Source of the DNA: Streptomyces melanogenes | GTDB taxonomy: Bacteria; Actinomycetota; Actinomycetes; Streptomycetales; Streptomycetaceae | Assembly: GCF_014649795.1 (NCBI RefSeq) | Contig: NZ_BMTS01000018.1 | Location: 109,307-173,306, forward strand | Direction of reading: 5' to 3' | DNA length: 64,000 nt | Part shown: piece by piece, positions 35,141-43,277 of the stretch | Layout: every line of letters begins with the position of its first letter | Position numbering within the stretch: position 1 is the first letter of the stretch | Program-made: the position numbers and the translations under genes | Notes under the pieces: model-generated | Database searches by the model: none | What the model was told of the DNA's origin: nothing | What the model saw: only the letters and a program-made list of their open reading frames with translations

Positions 35141-35563
35141 TCAGTCGGTGAAGCCGTGGTGGGCGATCTCCAGCACCTCCGTGGCGACGGCGGGACTCGC
35201 CGGGTCGAGCGTCGGTCCCTGCCAGCTGACGGGCAGTACGTCGATCAGCCCCCAGCGGGCGACCTGCGACCCGTCCGCCCGCAGCGCCGTGATCTGGGCG
35301 GTCGGCCGCTTGATCCCCGTCTGCACGGAGGAGATCCACTTGGCGACCTTGGTGGTGTCCGGGGTGAGGGGGCGGGTCAGCCGGATGGTGGAGAACGTGA
35401 CGCGGGTGGGCAGCGCCCAGACGAAGCCGTTGTTGCCGCCCTCCTGCCGGTGCTCGATCTCCACCTGGGACGACAGGCCCTGACACCCGTTGAAGTAGCC
35501 GAGGCTCTCGCCGTCGATGGCGAGGGTGAACCAGATGGTGGAGCCCGGGTCCTGACGGGGCAT
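35141..35563 (-). CDS. CIS inner tube protein 2 (gp19-like)
   Basis: The 140-aa protein is a phage-tail tube (gp19/Hcp-like) protein: STIWFTLAIDGESLGYFNGC, then QVEIEHRQEGGNNGFVWALP and VLPVSWQGPTLDPASPAVAT with the terminal VLEIAHHGF strand. It is paralogous in fold to tube 1 (39495-39941) but placed next to the baseplate genes. Its likely role is therefore the tube-initiating ring, as in Afp5/Pvc5. Confidence 0.88.
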   Translation of the reverse strand: MPRQDPGSTIWFTLAIDGESLGYFNGCQGLSSQVEIEHRQEGGNNGFVWALPTRVTFSTIRLTRPLTPDTTKVAKWISSVQTGIKRPTAQITALRADGSQVARWGLIDVLPVSWQGPTLDPASPAVATEVLEIAHHGFTD

Positions 35564-35623
35564 CGGGGTGAGCCTTTCTCTTCTGTCGTGGCCGAGGCCG
35601 TTTCGCTGGTGCGGTCCGCCCGG

Positions 35624-38600
35624 TCAGGGGCGGGGATCTCGGAGCCGGCCGATCCGCTCCCGGTCCATGCGCAGTTCGGTACGGACGAGGCGGGTGATCC
35701 GCCCGATGATCCGGTGCACCAGCTCGTCGAGCTGGAACTCGGTGAGCGCGCGCGGGTCGAACCCGCCCGCGGGCACCGCCGTGTACCCGGGCAGCGACTC
35801 CGCCGCCGCCGAAGACGTGGGGCCCGTTGTGTACGAGGGCAGGCCGTCGTCCGGCGTCTCGCTGTACGCCGGCAGGGGTTCGGCCGACGGGGCGTGGCCG
35901 GTCGACGAGCCGTGCAGGTGGCCCAGTGTGTCCGCCACGGCGGACGCCGCGGCGGCGGCGAGCGCGCCGATGCTCCGGCCGGCACTCCGGCCGGGCAGCC
36001 GCTGGACCGTCGGCGTCGAGGTGCTGCCCGCGGACGGCGGTGGACCCGCTGCCGGTACGGGGGCGGAGTGGAGCGGGCGAGGCGGTGCCTGCGGGGGCGG
36101 TGTGAGGCCCGTGACGGGCAACGGGGTCCGGGGGCCGGAGGCGCCGGGTGCGGATGGGCGGTGCAGGGGCACGGTTTTGGGGAGCGTGGGACGGGTGCTG
36201 GGGGCGCGCTGGACCGTTGCCGTTGGGAGGGGGCCGTGGGACGCCAGTGCAGCCGCCGGGGGCGGGGAAGGGATGTGGTGGACGGGTGGCGGGGGTGACA
36301 TGGGCAGGGAGGGGATGACGCCCGGCGAAGGAGGCGACATCGGGAGGGAAGGGGCAACGCCCGGCGCAGCGAGGGGAGCGACGATGCCCGGCGAAGAGGA
36401 CGGCAGCGTGCCGCTGGTGGTCGGTGTGGTGGCTCGCTGGACCGGCGCGGGTGTACCGGCGTTGGTGCTGTGGGTGCCGGGGCTCGGTGCCGTACGCCGC
36501 CTGGCGAGTGGCGCGGTGTCGGCGGGTGGGGCGGGGAGCGGGGCGCCGAGCGAAAAGCGCCGGGCCGGGGTGGAGCTGATCGCAGCCGGAGGGGTGGCGG
36601 CCGGTCCCGGGACGGGAGTCGGGGCCGGGCTCGTGGGCGAGGTGCCGGGACGGGCTGCCGGGCTTGGCGCGGGGGCGGCCGACCTCGACACGACGGGTGC
36701 GCCGAGGCCCGCACGGGCTGGCGATGTGCTGCGCTGGACTGGGTGTACGGAAGTGGAGTGCCGGGGGGCGGAGTTCCCGGTCGTCGGTCCCGGCAGGGAG
36801 CCGGCGGTGGACGGGGTGGCGCCCGGGAGCGTCGGCGGAACCGAAGGTGCCGGGGAGGCGGCGGGGCCTGTGGTCGCGCGCGTCGTGGAGCGCTGCACTG
36901 GAGGGGTTGCCGGGGCCGGGGGGACGGCGGGAGTGTCGGTGTGCCGAGTTGTACGGGACGTGGACGGAGCCGGTGTGGACGGCGTGCGGCGCGTCTGTGC
37001 CGTCTGCTCCAGGGAGGGCTGTGTCGGCTCCGGTCGGCGGCCGGGGGTTTCTGCCTGTCGCTGCACGGTGTCCTTCGCGCCGGTCGCGTGGGGCGAACGA
37101 CCGCTGGCTGCGGGCTTGTTCAACGGAGACGGCTCCGCGGGCCCTTCGGCCGTGGTGCCCAGCGGGGCAGAGTCAGAGGCGGGAGCGGACTGGCTCCGGG
37201 AGCCGACAGGGTGGGCCGACGAAGGCCCGGTGCCCGACGGCCGGTTGGCGCCGGGCGCCCCTCCCCCGCCGGAGCTCGGCGCAGCCGTCTGCGGGGACAC
37301 CGCCCGCTGGATCGGCGCGGACGGCATCGGCGCACGTGGGGTGCCGGAACCTGCACGGGCTGAGCCACTGGTGTCACGCGCCCCACGGCCCCCAGCAAGC
37401 GAGTTGCCGCCCCCGCTCTCGGCGGGCTTCGCGGGGACGGCGGCCGGGCGGTCGGTCGTACGGTCGGCTCGGGGCGCGTGCGCCGGGCGATCGGCAGAGT
37501 CGGCCATGGGCCCGCTCGTCGACATACGACGGCTCACCGGAGAGGGGCGGGAGTCGGACGGCTCCGCAGGCCCGGTCCGGGTGGTCGATGCGGGGCCCTG
37601 CGCCGAAGACGACCGTTGTACGGCCGGGTTGCCCGCCGTCGTACGGGTGTTGGGAGCAGACACCGCACCGCCGCCGGGGGCCGGACGAGCTCCGGGCTCG
37701 GTCGGCGCGGGCACCGCACGCTGCACCGGGGCCCCTGGCGACGTACTCACCCCGGGGCCGGGCGCAGCAGCCTGGCCGCCGGGCGTATGCGCGCGGGATC
37801 CCGCACCGGGGCGCGGGCCACGCACGGTCGGCGCGGAGCCACGCGAGGGCACCCCGCCCTCCACCAGGGCGCTCGGAGAAGTACGCCCCCCACCATCGCG
37901 CACAGCCCGTTCACCGGACGGATTCACGCCACGTACCGGATCAGGACCGGCCGCATCAGCAGTACGGGCTGTGACGGCAGGCCCGGGCCCCTGCCCGGAC
38001 ACCGCCCGCTGCACCGGCCGACCGGCCACCGCCGGGGCACCGGCGGACGAGCCCGCCGCAGGCTCGACGGGCACAGGCCTCGCCGACGCCGGGCCCGTTC
38101 GATCGTCGTCGGTAGAGGGCTGTGCCGCCGCGGAAGGTCCCGGCTCAGCCGTCGTGGCCCGGCGGGTGGCGGGCAGGGTGCGGCGCTGTACGGCCGCCGC
38201 CTCGGCCGGAGCCTTGGTCAGGGTGGGCCGGGGCGTGGGCGTGGCGGGTGCGGGTGTCGCGCGGATGCCTCCGGCGGCCCGGGGCTGCGTGCTCGCCGGT
38301 GGCGTGGGTGAACCTTCCCGCGCCGCACGCTGGATCGACCGGGCGGGGGCCGTGGGTGCGGCGCCCGCACCCGGCCCCACCGGCGTGGGTGCGGACGGCG
38401 TGCTCGCCGCCGGTACCGACCGCAGCGGCGCGACCGGCATCGGCTGGGCCACCGGAGCATGGGCACGCGAACCCAACAGGCCCGCTCGCGTGGGCTGTTC
38501 GGGCTCCGCCGGAGCGCTCGTCGCGAACGCGCCCGAGAGCATGCCGCTGCCCGCCGCCGGGTCCAGGACGGCCGGGGACGGCGCGCCGGTGAACGACGGG

Positions 38601-38836
38601 TTCTGCCACGTCGGCAGCCGTCCGCCGAACCCGGCGTCCACGACCCCAGCGCGCGCACCTCCCACCGCACGCTGGATCTGCGGCATCTGAGGCCAGGCCG
38701 CGACGGCCGTGGGCGCGGGCGCGTCCGGGCGCGCCGGGCCGCTGACCGGCTCCGGGCCGGAGCCCGTCGCCGCGCCCGCACTCACGACCGCACCAGAAGC
38801 GCCGGCACGGCCCCGCAGCCGGTCCAGGAATCCCAC
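35624..38836 (-). CDS. 1070-aa Pro/Ala/Thr/Ser-rich CIS protein with repeated (I/V)QR motifs
   Basis: About 930 residues are low-complexity and probably disordered. They contain about 13 short motifs such as QIQRAVGG, SIQRAARE, PVQRAVSG, PIQRAVSP, TVQRQAET, PVQRSTTR and TVQRLPGR, spaced irregularly. The last 50 residues are ordered: ALTEFQLDELVHRIIGRITR then ELRMDRERIGRLRD. (I/V)QR repeats are also common in the disordered heads of eCIS-associated DUF4157 proteins. It lies in the structural operon, 3 nt after the 52-aa gene. Candidate roles are cargo, lumen filler or tape measure, with the C-terminal helix docking to tube or baseplate. I cannot choose among them. Confidence 0.85.
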   Translation of the reverse strand: MGFLDRLRGRAGASGAVVSAGAATGSGPEPVSGPARPDAPAPTAVAAWPQMPQIQRAVGGARAGVVDAGFGGRLPTWQNPSFTGAPSPAVLDPAAGSGMLSGAFATSAPAEPEQPTRAGLLGSRAHAPVAQPMPVAPLRSVPAASTPSAPTPVGPGAGAAPTAPARSIQRAAREGSPTPPASTQPRAAGGIRATPAPATPTPRPTLTKAPAEAAAVQRRTLPATRRATTAEPGPSAAAQPSTDDDRTGPASARPVPVEPAAGSSAGAPAVAGRPVQRAVSGQGPGPAVTARTADAAGPDPVRGVNPSGERAVRDGGGRTSPSALVEGGVPSRGSAPTVRGPRPGAGSRAHTPGGQAAAPGPGVSTSPGAPVQRAVPAPTEPGARPAPGGGAVSAPNTRTTAGNPAVQRSSSAQGPASTTRTGPAEPSDSRPSPVSRRMSTSGPMADSADRPAHAPRADRTTDRPAAVPAKPAESGGGNSLAGGRGARDTSGSARAGSGTPRAPMPSAPIQRAVSPQTAAPSSGGGGAPGANRPSGTGPSSAHPVGSRSQSAPASDSAPLGTTAEGPAEPSPLNKPAASGRSPHATGAKDTVQRQAETPGRRPEPTQPSLEQTAQTRRTPSTPAPSTSRTTRHTDTPAVPPAPATPPVQRSTTRATTGPAASPAPSVPPTLPGATPSTAGSLPGPTTGNSAPRHSTSVHPVQRSTSPARAGLGAPVVSRSAAPAPSPAARPGTSPTSPAPTPVPGPAATPPAAISSTPARRFSLGAPLPAPPADTAPLARRRTAPSPGTHSTNAGTPAPVQRATTPTTSGTLPSSSPGIVAPLAAPGVAPSLPMSPPSPGVIPSLPMSPPPPVHHIPSPPPAAALASHGPLPTATVQRAPSTRPTLPKTVPLHRPSAPGASGPRTPLPVTGLTPPPQAPPRPLHSAPVPAAGPPPSAGSTSTPTVQRLPGRSAGRSIGALAAAAASAVADTLGHLHGSSTGHAPSAEPLPAYSETPDDGLPSYTTGPTSSAAAESLPGYTAVPAGGFDPRALTEFQLDELVHRIIGRITRLVRTELRMDRERIGRLRDPRP

Positions 38837-38839
38837 CGC

Positions 38840-38998
38840 TCAGCCCTCCGCCGCGCCGCGCGTCACCAGGGACGCGATCTGCTCCGTATACCTGCGGCGG
38901 TCGTGGTGCTCCAGGTCCAGGATCGCCTCCAGACTCCAGTGGAAGTGGTAGGCGACGTACGCGACCTCCTCGTGCAGCCGGTCGGTCGCGTACGTCAC
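38840..38998 (-). CDS. 52-aa CIS-operon protein (DUF6760-like)
   Basis: The small protein reads from GTG 38996-38998, overlapping the upstream stop by 4 nt. Its core LHEEVAYVAYHFHWSLEAIL, then DLEHHDRRRYTEQIASLV, looks like a compact three-helix unit with several His and Trp. It resembles the short phage tail-assembly chaperone fragments (gpG-like) that follow tube genes. I recall a family, DUF6760, in this position in streptomycete CIS loci, but that name should be verified. Confidence 0.75.
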   Translation of the reverse strand: MTYATDRLHEEVAYVAYHFHWSLEAILDLEHHDRRRYTEQIASLVTRGAAEG

Positions 38999-39495
38999 GA
39001 TTCCCCCAGGCGGCTCCCGCCGAGTTCCACCTCGAACGGTTCCGAGCAGTGCGGGCACCGGACGGCCGCGCGGGTGTGGCCCTCGGCGTTGATCTGGCGG
39101 TAGAAGTCCTGCAGGAACGCCAGGTCGGAGGCGAACATGTTCTCCACGATCCCGTCGTGCACCATCGCCAGCGTGCCGAGCCGGGTGATGACCCGGCCGA
39201 GCAGCACCACCGACAGGTAGGCCGGGTTCTCCTGGACGCGCACGTCGCGCAGCGGGACGAGTTCGTCCCGTGCCGTGGACAGGCGCATCACCCCGTCGCG
39301 GTGCACCGTGCCGGACTCGTCGACGTATCCGCGCGGCAGCTCAAAGGGGAACTCGGTGCGCAGCTGGTCGCGTTGAGCCACATCGGCCGGTTGTTGCTCG
39401 GGGGGTGCGACGGCGGGAGCCGTCTGGGGGTAGACCTCTCCCGCCGCCGCGCTCGTGGGAGCGGCGCCCGGCGCTGTGGCCGTGGTGCGCCGCAT
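38995..39495 (-). CDS. CIS tail-assembly / baseplate-hub chaperone-like protein with CxxC
   Basis: The 166-aa protein has a disordered Ala/Pro-rich head of about 45 residues, then FPFELPRGYVDESGTVHRDG, MRLSTARDELVPLRDVRVQE and LLGRVITRLGTLAMVHDGIV. It ends in RCPHCSEPFEVELGG, a possible zinc site. The body resembles the T4-type hub-assembly or tail-assembly chaperone proteins placed after tube genes. It overlaps tube 1 by one base and the next gene by 4 nt. Confidence 0.8.
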   Translation of the reverse strand: MRRTTATAPGAAPTSAAAGEVYPQTAPAVAPPEQQPADVAQRDQLRTEFPFELPRGYVDESGTVHRDGVMRLSTARDELVPLRDVRVQENPAYLSVVLLGRVITRLGTLAMVHDGIVENMFASDLAFLQDFYRQINAEGHTRAAVRCPHCSEPFEVELGGSRLGES

Positions 39496-39941
39496 TACTC
39501 AATGACCAGTTCTTCGAAGACGATGGTGACGGTCTCGGTCAGCGCGGCGGCCTCGCCCGCCTTCACCGCACTCGCGTCGATCTTGCTGCACCAGGCATTG
39601 CGCAGGTTGTAGCGCTTCACCGGGTTGTCCTCGAAGTCCATCAGGATGATGGAGGCGTTCTTGCGGGCCGTGGACATCCGGCCGTTGATGGAGTCGTTGA
39701 TCCACTGGGTGAACGAGGACGACTGGGTCATACCGCGCACGACGGTGCACTGACCGTCCTTCTGCGTGCCCGGCAGCAGCGCGATCTCGCTCTTGCCGGT
39801 CGCGCCGTTGTTCTGCGGGTACTTGATGACGTCCTGTTCGAGGCTGAGGCCGCTGACCTCGGCGAGGTACTCGACCATCACCCCGTCGATCTGGAGCCCG
39901 AAATTGTGTGAGGTAAGGGAGTCACCCGGCTGGAGAGACAT
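39495..39941 (-). CDS. CIS inner tube protein 1 (major tube, gp19-like)
   Basis: The 148-aa protein has the tube-protein fold: TSHNFGLQIDGVMVEYLAEV, SGLSLEQDVIKYPQNNGATG, SSSFTQWINDSINGRMSTAR and the final ETVTIVFEELVIE strand. It follows the sheath by 85 nt, the usual order for the major tube. The start ATG 39939-39941 has AAGGA upstream. Its stop shares a base with the next ATG. Confidence 0.92.
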   Translation of the reverse strand: MSLQPGDSLTSHNFGLQIDGVMVEYLAEVSGLSLEQDVIKYPQNNGATGKSEIALLPGTQKDGQCTVVRGMTQSSSFTQWINDSINGRMSTARKNASIILMDFEDNPVKRYNLRNAWCSKIDASAVKAGEAAALTETVTIVFEELVIE

Positions 39942-40026
39942 CTGTTCGCTGTCCTTCTAAAGGAAAAGGGAAGGGGGAGGGCTGACGGCGGCGGGGGCAC
40001 CGGGGTGCGGTGCCTGGAGGCCCGGG

Positions 40027-41643
40027 CTACTCCTCCAGCTCCCCGCTGCCGCTGGAGAACTGGGCGAGCCGGAAGATCACGAACTCGGCGGGCTTGACCG
40101 GCGCGATGCCGATCTCGCACACCACCCGGCCGAGGTCGACCGACTCCGGCGGGTTGGTCTCCTCGTCGCACTTGACGTAGTACGCCTCCGAGGGGCTCTG
40201 CCCGAAGAGCGCTCCGCTGCGCCACTCGTTGACCAGGAACGCCGAGATGTTGCGGCGGATGCGCGCCCAGAGGTTGTGGTCGTTCGGTTCGAACACCACC
40301 CACTGGGTGCCGATCAGGATCGACTCCTCCAGGTAGTTGAAGTACCGGCGGATGTTCAGGTAGCGCCAGGCCGGGTCGGAGGAGAGCGTGCGGGCGCCCC
40401 ACACGCGGATGCCGCGGCCGGGGAAGGCCCGGATGCAGTTGACGCCGATGGGGTTGAGGAGGTCCTGCTCGCCCCGGGTGATCTGGAGTTCGAGGTCGAC
40501 GGCGCCGCGTACGACCTCGTTGGCGGGGGCCTTGTGCACACCGCGCTCGGAGTCGTTGCGGGCCCAGATGCCGGCGACATGGCCGCTCGGCGGGATCAGC
40601 CGGGACTGCCCGGAGGCCGGGTCGAAGGACTTGATCCAGGGGTAGTACAGCGCCGCGTACTTCGAGTCGTAACCGGCCGTCTCCTGGCGCCATACGCGGA
40701 TCTGACGGGCGTTCTGCCCGGGCGGCGGGTCGATGATCGCGACCCGGTCCCCCATCAGTTCGCAGTGGGCGATGAGGCCGAGCTGGACAGCCTTGACGCC
40801 CTCCAGGTCGATCGCGCCGCGCTGGTAGGCGGCCATCAGGTCGGGCACGGCGACCATGGAGATCTCGTCGATGGCCTCCAGGCCGCCGAAGCCGGTGCGG
40901 TCGGCGGAGTCGCCGAGGTAGTGCGCCGGGCCGGGGTGTGCGGCCTCGTCCGGTCCGGCGTCGCGGGCCACGGCGGAGGCGGGAGCGGGAGCGGGCGGCG
41001 CGGGCAGGGTCACCGTCTGGTTCTCCGGCCGGGCCAGCTGCGCGGAGGGCGCCGTCTCCGTCACGGTGATGAGCCGGGACTGCTCCTTGACCTGCGTGAC
41101 GACGTAGGAGCGGTTGCCCTTCTTGGCGCTGACGTCGAAGGTCTCGACCGGCTTGCCGCCGTCCTTGACGATCAGCCGGAACCGCTCGGCGGGGCCCTCG
41201 CCCTCGGGGTCGGCGACCTCGACGGTCAGCGGACCGTTCGCGCCGGCGGCGGTGGCCGTCACGGCGAACGTGCCGAGCTGCGCGGGCTCGGCGGCGGGCA
41301 GGGCGGCCGGGGCGGACGCGCCCGCCACCGCGGCCTGACTCGACGCCGCGCCGCGGCCGTTCCCGGCGGCGCCGTCGGCCGAGCCGCCGACCCGGACCAC
41401 GTACGCGGCGGAACCGCCGTTGTTGAAGAACCCGTAGACGGAGTGCGCGAGGTAGTAGCCGTCGGAGAAGTCGCCGAAGGCCGCGACGTACTGGGTCCAG
41501 TTGGTCACCAGGGTCGGTTCGTTGAGCGGTCCGGTCGGGGCGAGGCCGACGAAGGCCGCGACCGACGTACCCACACCCTCGATCGGGCGCGAGCCACTGG
41601 CCACCTCCTCGACGTAGACGCCGGGCGACAGATAGGACGGCAT
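40027..41643 (-). CDS. CIS contractile sheath protein
   Basis: The 538-aa protein starts with the classical sheath N-terminus LSPGVYVEEVASGSRPIEGV then TSVAAFVGLAPTGP. It ends with the conserved C-terminal domain ARTLSSDPAWRYLNIRRYFN, WARIRRNISAFLVNEWRSGA and PAEFVIFRLAQFS. Residues of about 85-290 form an extra domain with Ala/Pro linkers, which would face outward on the particle. It is the first gene of the main structural operon, with AGGAG before ATG 41641-41643. Confidence 0.94.
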   Translation of the reverse strand: MPSYLSPGVYVEEVASGSRPIEGVGTSVAAFVGLAPTGPLNEPTLVTNWTQYVAAFGDFSDGYYLAHSVYGFFNNGGSAAYVVRVGGSADGAAGNGRGAASSQAAVAGASAPAALPAAEPAQLGTFAVTATAAGANGPLTVEVADPEGEGPAERFRLIVKDGGKPVETFDVSAKKGNRSYVVTQVKEQSRLITVTETAPSAQLARPENQTVTLPAPPAPAPASAVARDAGPDEAAHPGPAHYLGDSADRTGFGGLEAIDEISMVAVPDLMAAYQRGAIDLEGVKAVQLGLIAHCELMGDRVAIIDPPPGQNARQIRVWRQETAGYDSKYAALYYPWIKSFDPASGQSRLIPPSGHVAGIWARNDSERGVHKAPANEVVRGAVDLELQITRGEQDLLNPIGVNCIRAFPGRGIRVWGARTLSSDPAWRYLNIRRYFNYLEESILIGTQWVVFEPNDHNLWARIRRNISAFLVNEWRSGALFGQSPSEAYYVKCDEETNPPESVDLGRVVCEIGIAPVKPAEFVIFRLAQFSSGSGELEE

Positions 41644-41840
41644 GCTCTGCTCTCCTCGGGGTGCGCGACAGGACTCCCCTCACTCTCACTCGCGCGCCAC
41701 CTCCGCCGAAACGGCCTGAGGGGCCGGAGCGGGGGCAGTGCGGTTGCCCCCGGCGGTGCCCCTGCGGACTCTGTCCCCGCCTGGGCCGCGAGGGCAAGCA
41801 CGCAGGTGATGCCGGGCAACCCACCCTGTCCCAACGGCTC

Positions 41841-41869
41841 CTGACACCACGACAGAAGCCTCCTAGCAT
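41841..41869 (+). promoter_or_regulatory. Promoter giving a leaderless transcript for the ricin-lectin gene
   Basis: CTGACA at 41841-41846, a 17-bp spacer and TAGCAT at 41864-41869 form a sigma-70-like promoter. The GTG start at 41876 lies only 6 nt after the -10 box, so transcription should begin at or next to the start codon. No RBS is seen in front of the GTG, which agrees with a leaderless mRNA. Confidence 0.6.
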
Positions 41870-41875
41870 CGTCGT

Positions 41876-43276
41876 GTGAGCCTATGGACCTCTCTGGAAC
41901 CCGCGTCCGCGACCGTCGACCCCGGCAGCACCACCCAGGTGCGGCTACGGGTGCGCAACACCGGTGACGTGGTGGACGAATACCGCTTCGAGCCCGTGGG
42001 CGGACCCGCGCCCTGGACCACGGTGGAGCCGCAGACCTTGCGCCTCTATCCGGGAACGACCGGGACGGTGGAGCTGACGTTCGCACCGCCCCGCACCCCG
42101 GACGCCACCGCCGGGCCGAACCCGTACGCGGTGCGGATCACCCCGACCGAGCACCCACAGGCGGTGACGGTTCCCGAGGGAAACCTCACCGTCACGCCGT
42201 TCAGCGAGGTGCGGGCGGAGCTCGTCCCCGTGACGGTCAAGGGGCGCTTTCGCGGACGGCCACGGCTCGCGGTCGACAACCTCGGCAACACCAAGGTGAC
42301 CGCGTCGGTCAGCGGCAGCGACACCGGCGAGCACCTCACGTACGAGATCCGACCCGCCGCCGTGCAGATCGAGCCGGGCCGGGCGGCGTTTGTCGACACC
42401 GCACTCAGGCCCCGGCGGATCATCTGGTTCGGCTCCAAGGAGGAACGGCCGTTCACCCTGGCCGTACGCCGCTCCGGAGCCGAGCCCACCCAGGTGCAGG
42501 GCACCTATGTGCAGCGGGGTTTCCTGCCCCGCTGGCTGGCGACCTCCCTCGGCCTCGTCACCGCCCTCGCGATCACCTTCGTCATGCTGTGGATCGCCTA
42601 CAAACCCCAGGTGCGCACCAGCGCCACCGAGCAGACCCAGCAGGCGGGCAACACCCTCCCTCCCAGCGCCGCCCCCAAGCCACTGGCCTCCCCCAGTGCC
42701 GCCGAGCCGCCCGCGAAGAAACAGCCGCCCGCCGGGGACTCCTCGGGCGGTGGCGGCTCGGCACCGTCCCAGAAGCCGGCCGGCCCGCCCCCCGTGGTGC
42801 CTGCCGAGAACATCATGCTGCGCAACACCACCACCAAGATGTGCGCCGAACTCCCCGGGCGCGACAAGGGGGAGCTCAACGGCCCGGTCCAGCAGTCGAC
42901 CTGCACCGAGACGGGTGACAACCAGAACTGGAACCTCGAGGTGACGGTTCCCAAGGGGGGACCGGGCGGAGCGCCGCTGTTCCTGATCCGCAACGTCAAG
43001 GACCAGCTGTGCATGGACCTGCCCTACAACGGGGCCCAGCCCATCCGTACCGGCATCACCGAGTTCACCTGCGACGGCACGACTGGCGACAACCAGCTGT
43101 GGTGGATCGACAAGCAGGACAGCGGCGCCTACTGGATCCGTAACTTCGCCAGCAACAACAAGTGCCTGGACGTCGGGGGCTACAGCGACGGCGGTGTCGG
43201 CACCAGGCTGACGCTCTTCGACTGCAGCAACACCGACGACCAGGAGTGGCAGATCGTCCACCCCTCGAAGGGCTGA
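41876..43276 (+). CDS. TM protein with N-terminal Ig-like domains and C-terminal ricin-type lectin, in the CIS locus
   Basis: The 466-aa protein has two beta-rich, NEW3/Ig-like domains in the first 210 residues (TTQVRLRVRNTGDVVDEYRF; RPRLAVDNLGNTKVTASVSG). One TM helix lies at about 220-242 (LATSLGLVTALAITFVMLW), followed by a Pro/Ser-rich linker. A ricin-type beta-trefoil occupies about 308-466, with QNWNLEV, QLWWIDK and QEWQIVH marking the three Q-x-W lobes. The predicted orientation puts the first domains inside and the lectin outside. It is divergent from the sheath gene and convergent with the ATPase, 1 nt apart. A role in anchoring particles to membrane or wall is inference. Confidence 0.85.
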   Translation: MSLWTSLEPASATVDPGSTTQVRLRVRNTGDVVDEYRFEPVGGPAPWTTVEPQTLRLYPGTTGTVELTFAPPRTPDATAGPNPYAVRITPTEHPQAVTVPEGNLTVTPFSEVRAELVPVTVKGRFRGRPRLAVDNLGNTKVTASVSGSDTGEHLTYEIRPAAVQIEPGRAAFVDTALRPRRIIWFGSKEERPFTLAVRRSGAEPTQVQGTYVQRGFLPRWLATSLGLVTALAITFVMLWIAYKPQVRTSATEQTQQAGNTLPPSAAPKPLASPSAAEPPAKKQPPAGDSSGGGGSAPSQKPAGPPPVVPAENIMLRNTTTKMCAELPGRDKGELNGPVQQSTCTETGDNQNWNLEVTVPKGGPGGAPLFLIRNVKDQLCMDLPYNGAQPIRTGITEFTCDGTTGDNQLWWIDKQDSGAYWIRNFASNNKCLDVGGYSDGGVGTRLTLFDCSNTDDQEWQIVHPSKG

Positions 43277-43277
43277 G

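Noticed and set aside
35568..38690. A 1040-codon open frame on the plus strand opposite the QR-repeat gene
   Set aside because: It is the GC-driven mirror of the minus-strand gene, has no recognisable domain, and the minus strand has coupled starts and stops.
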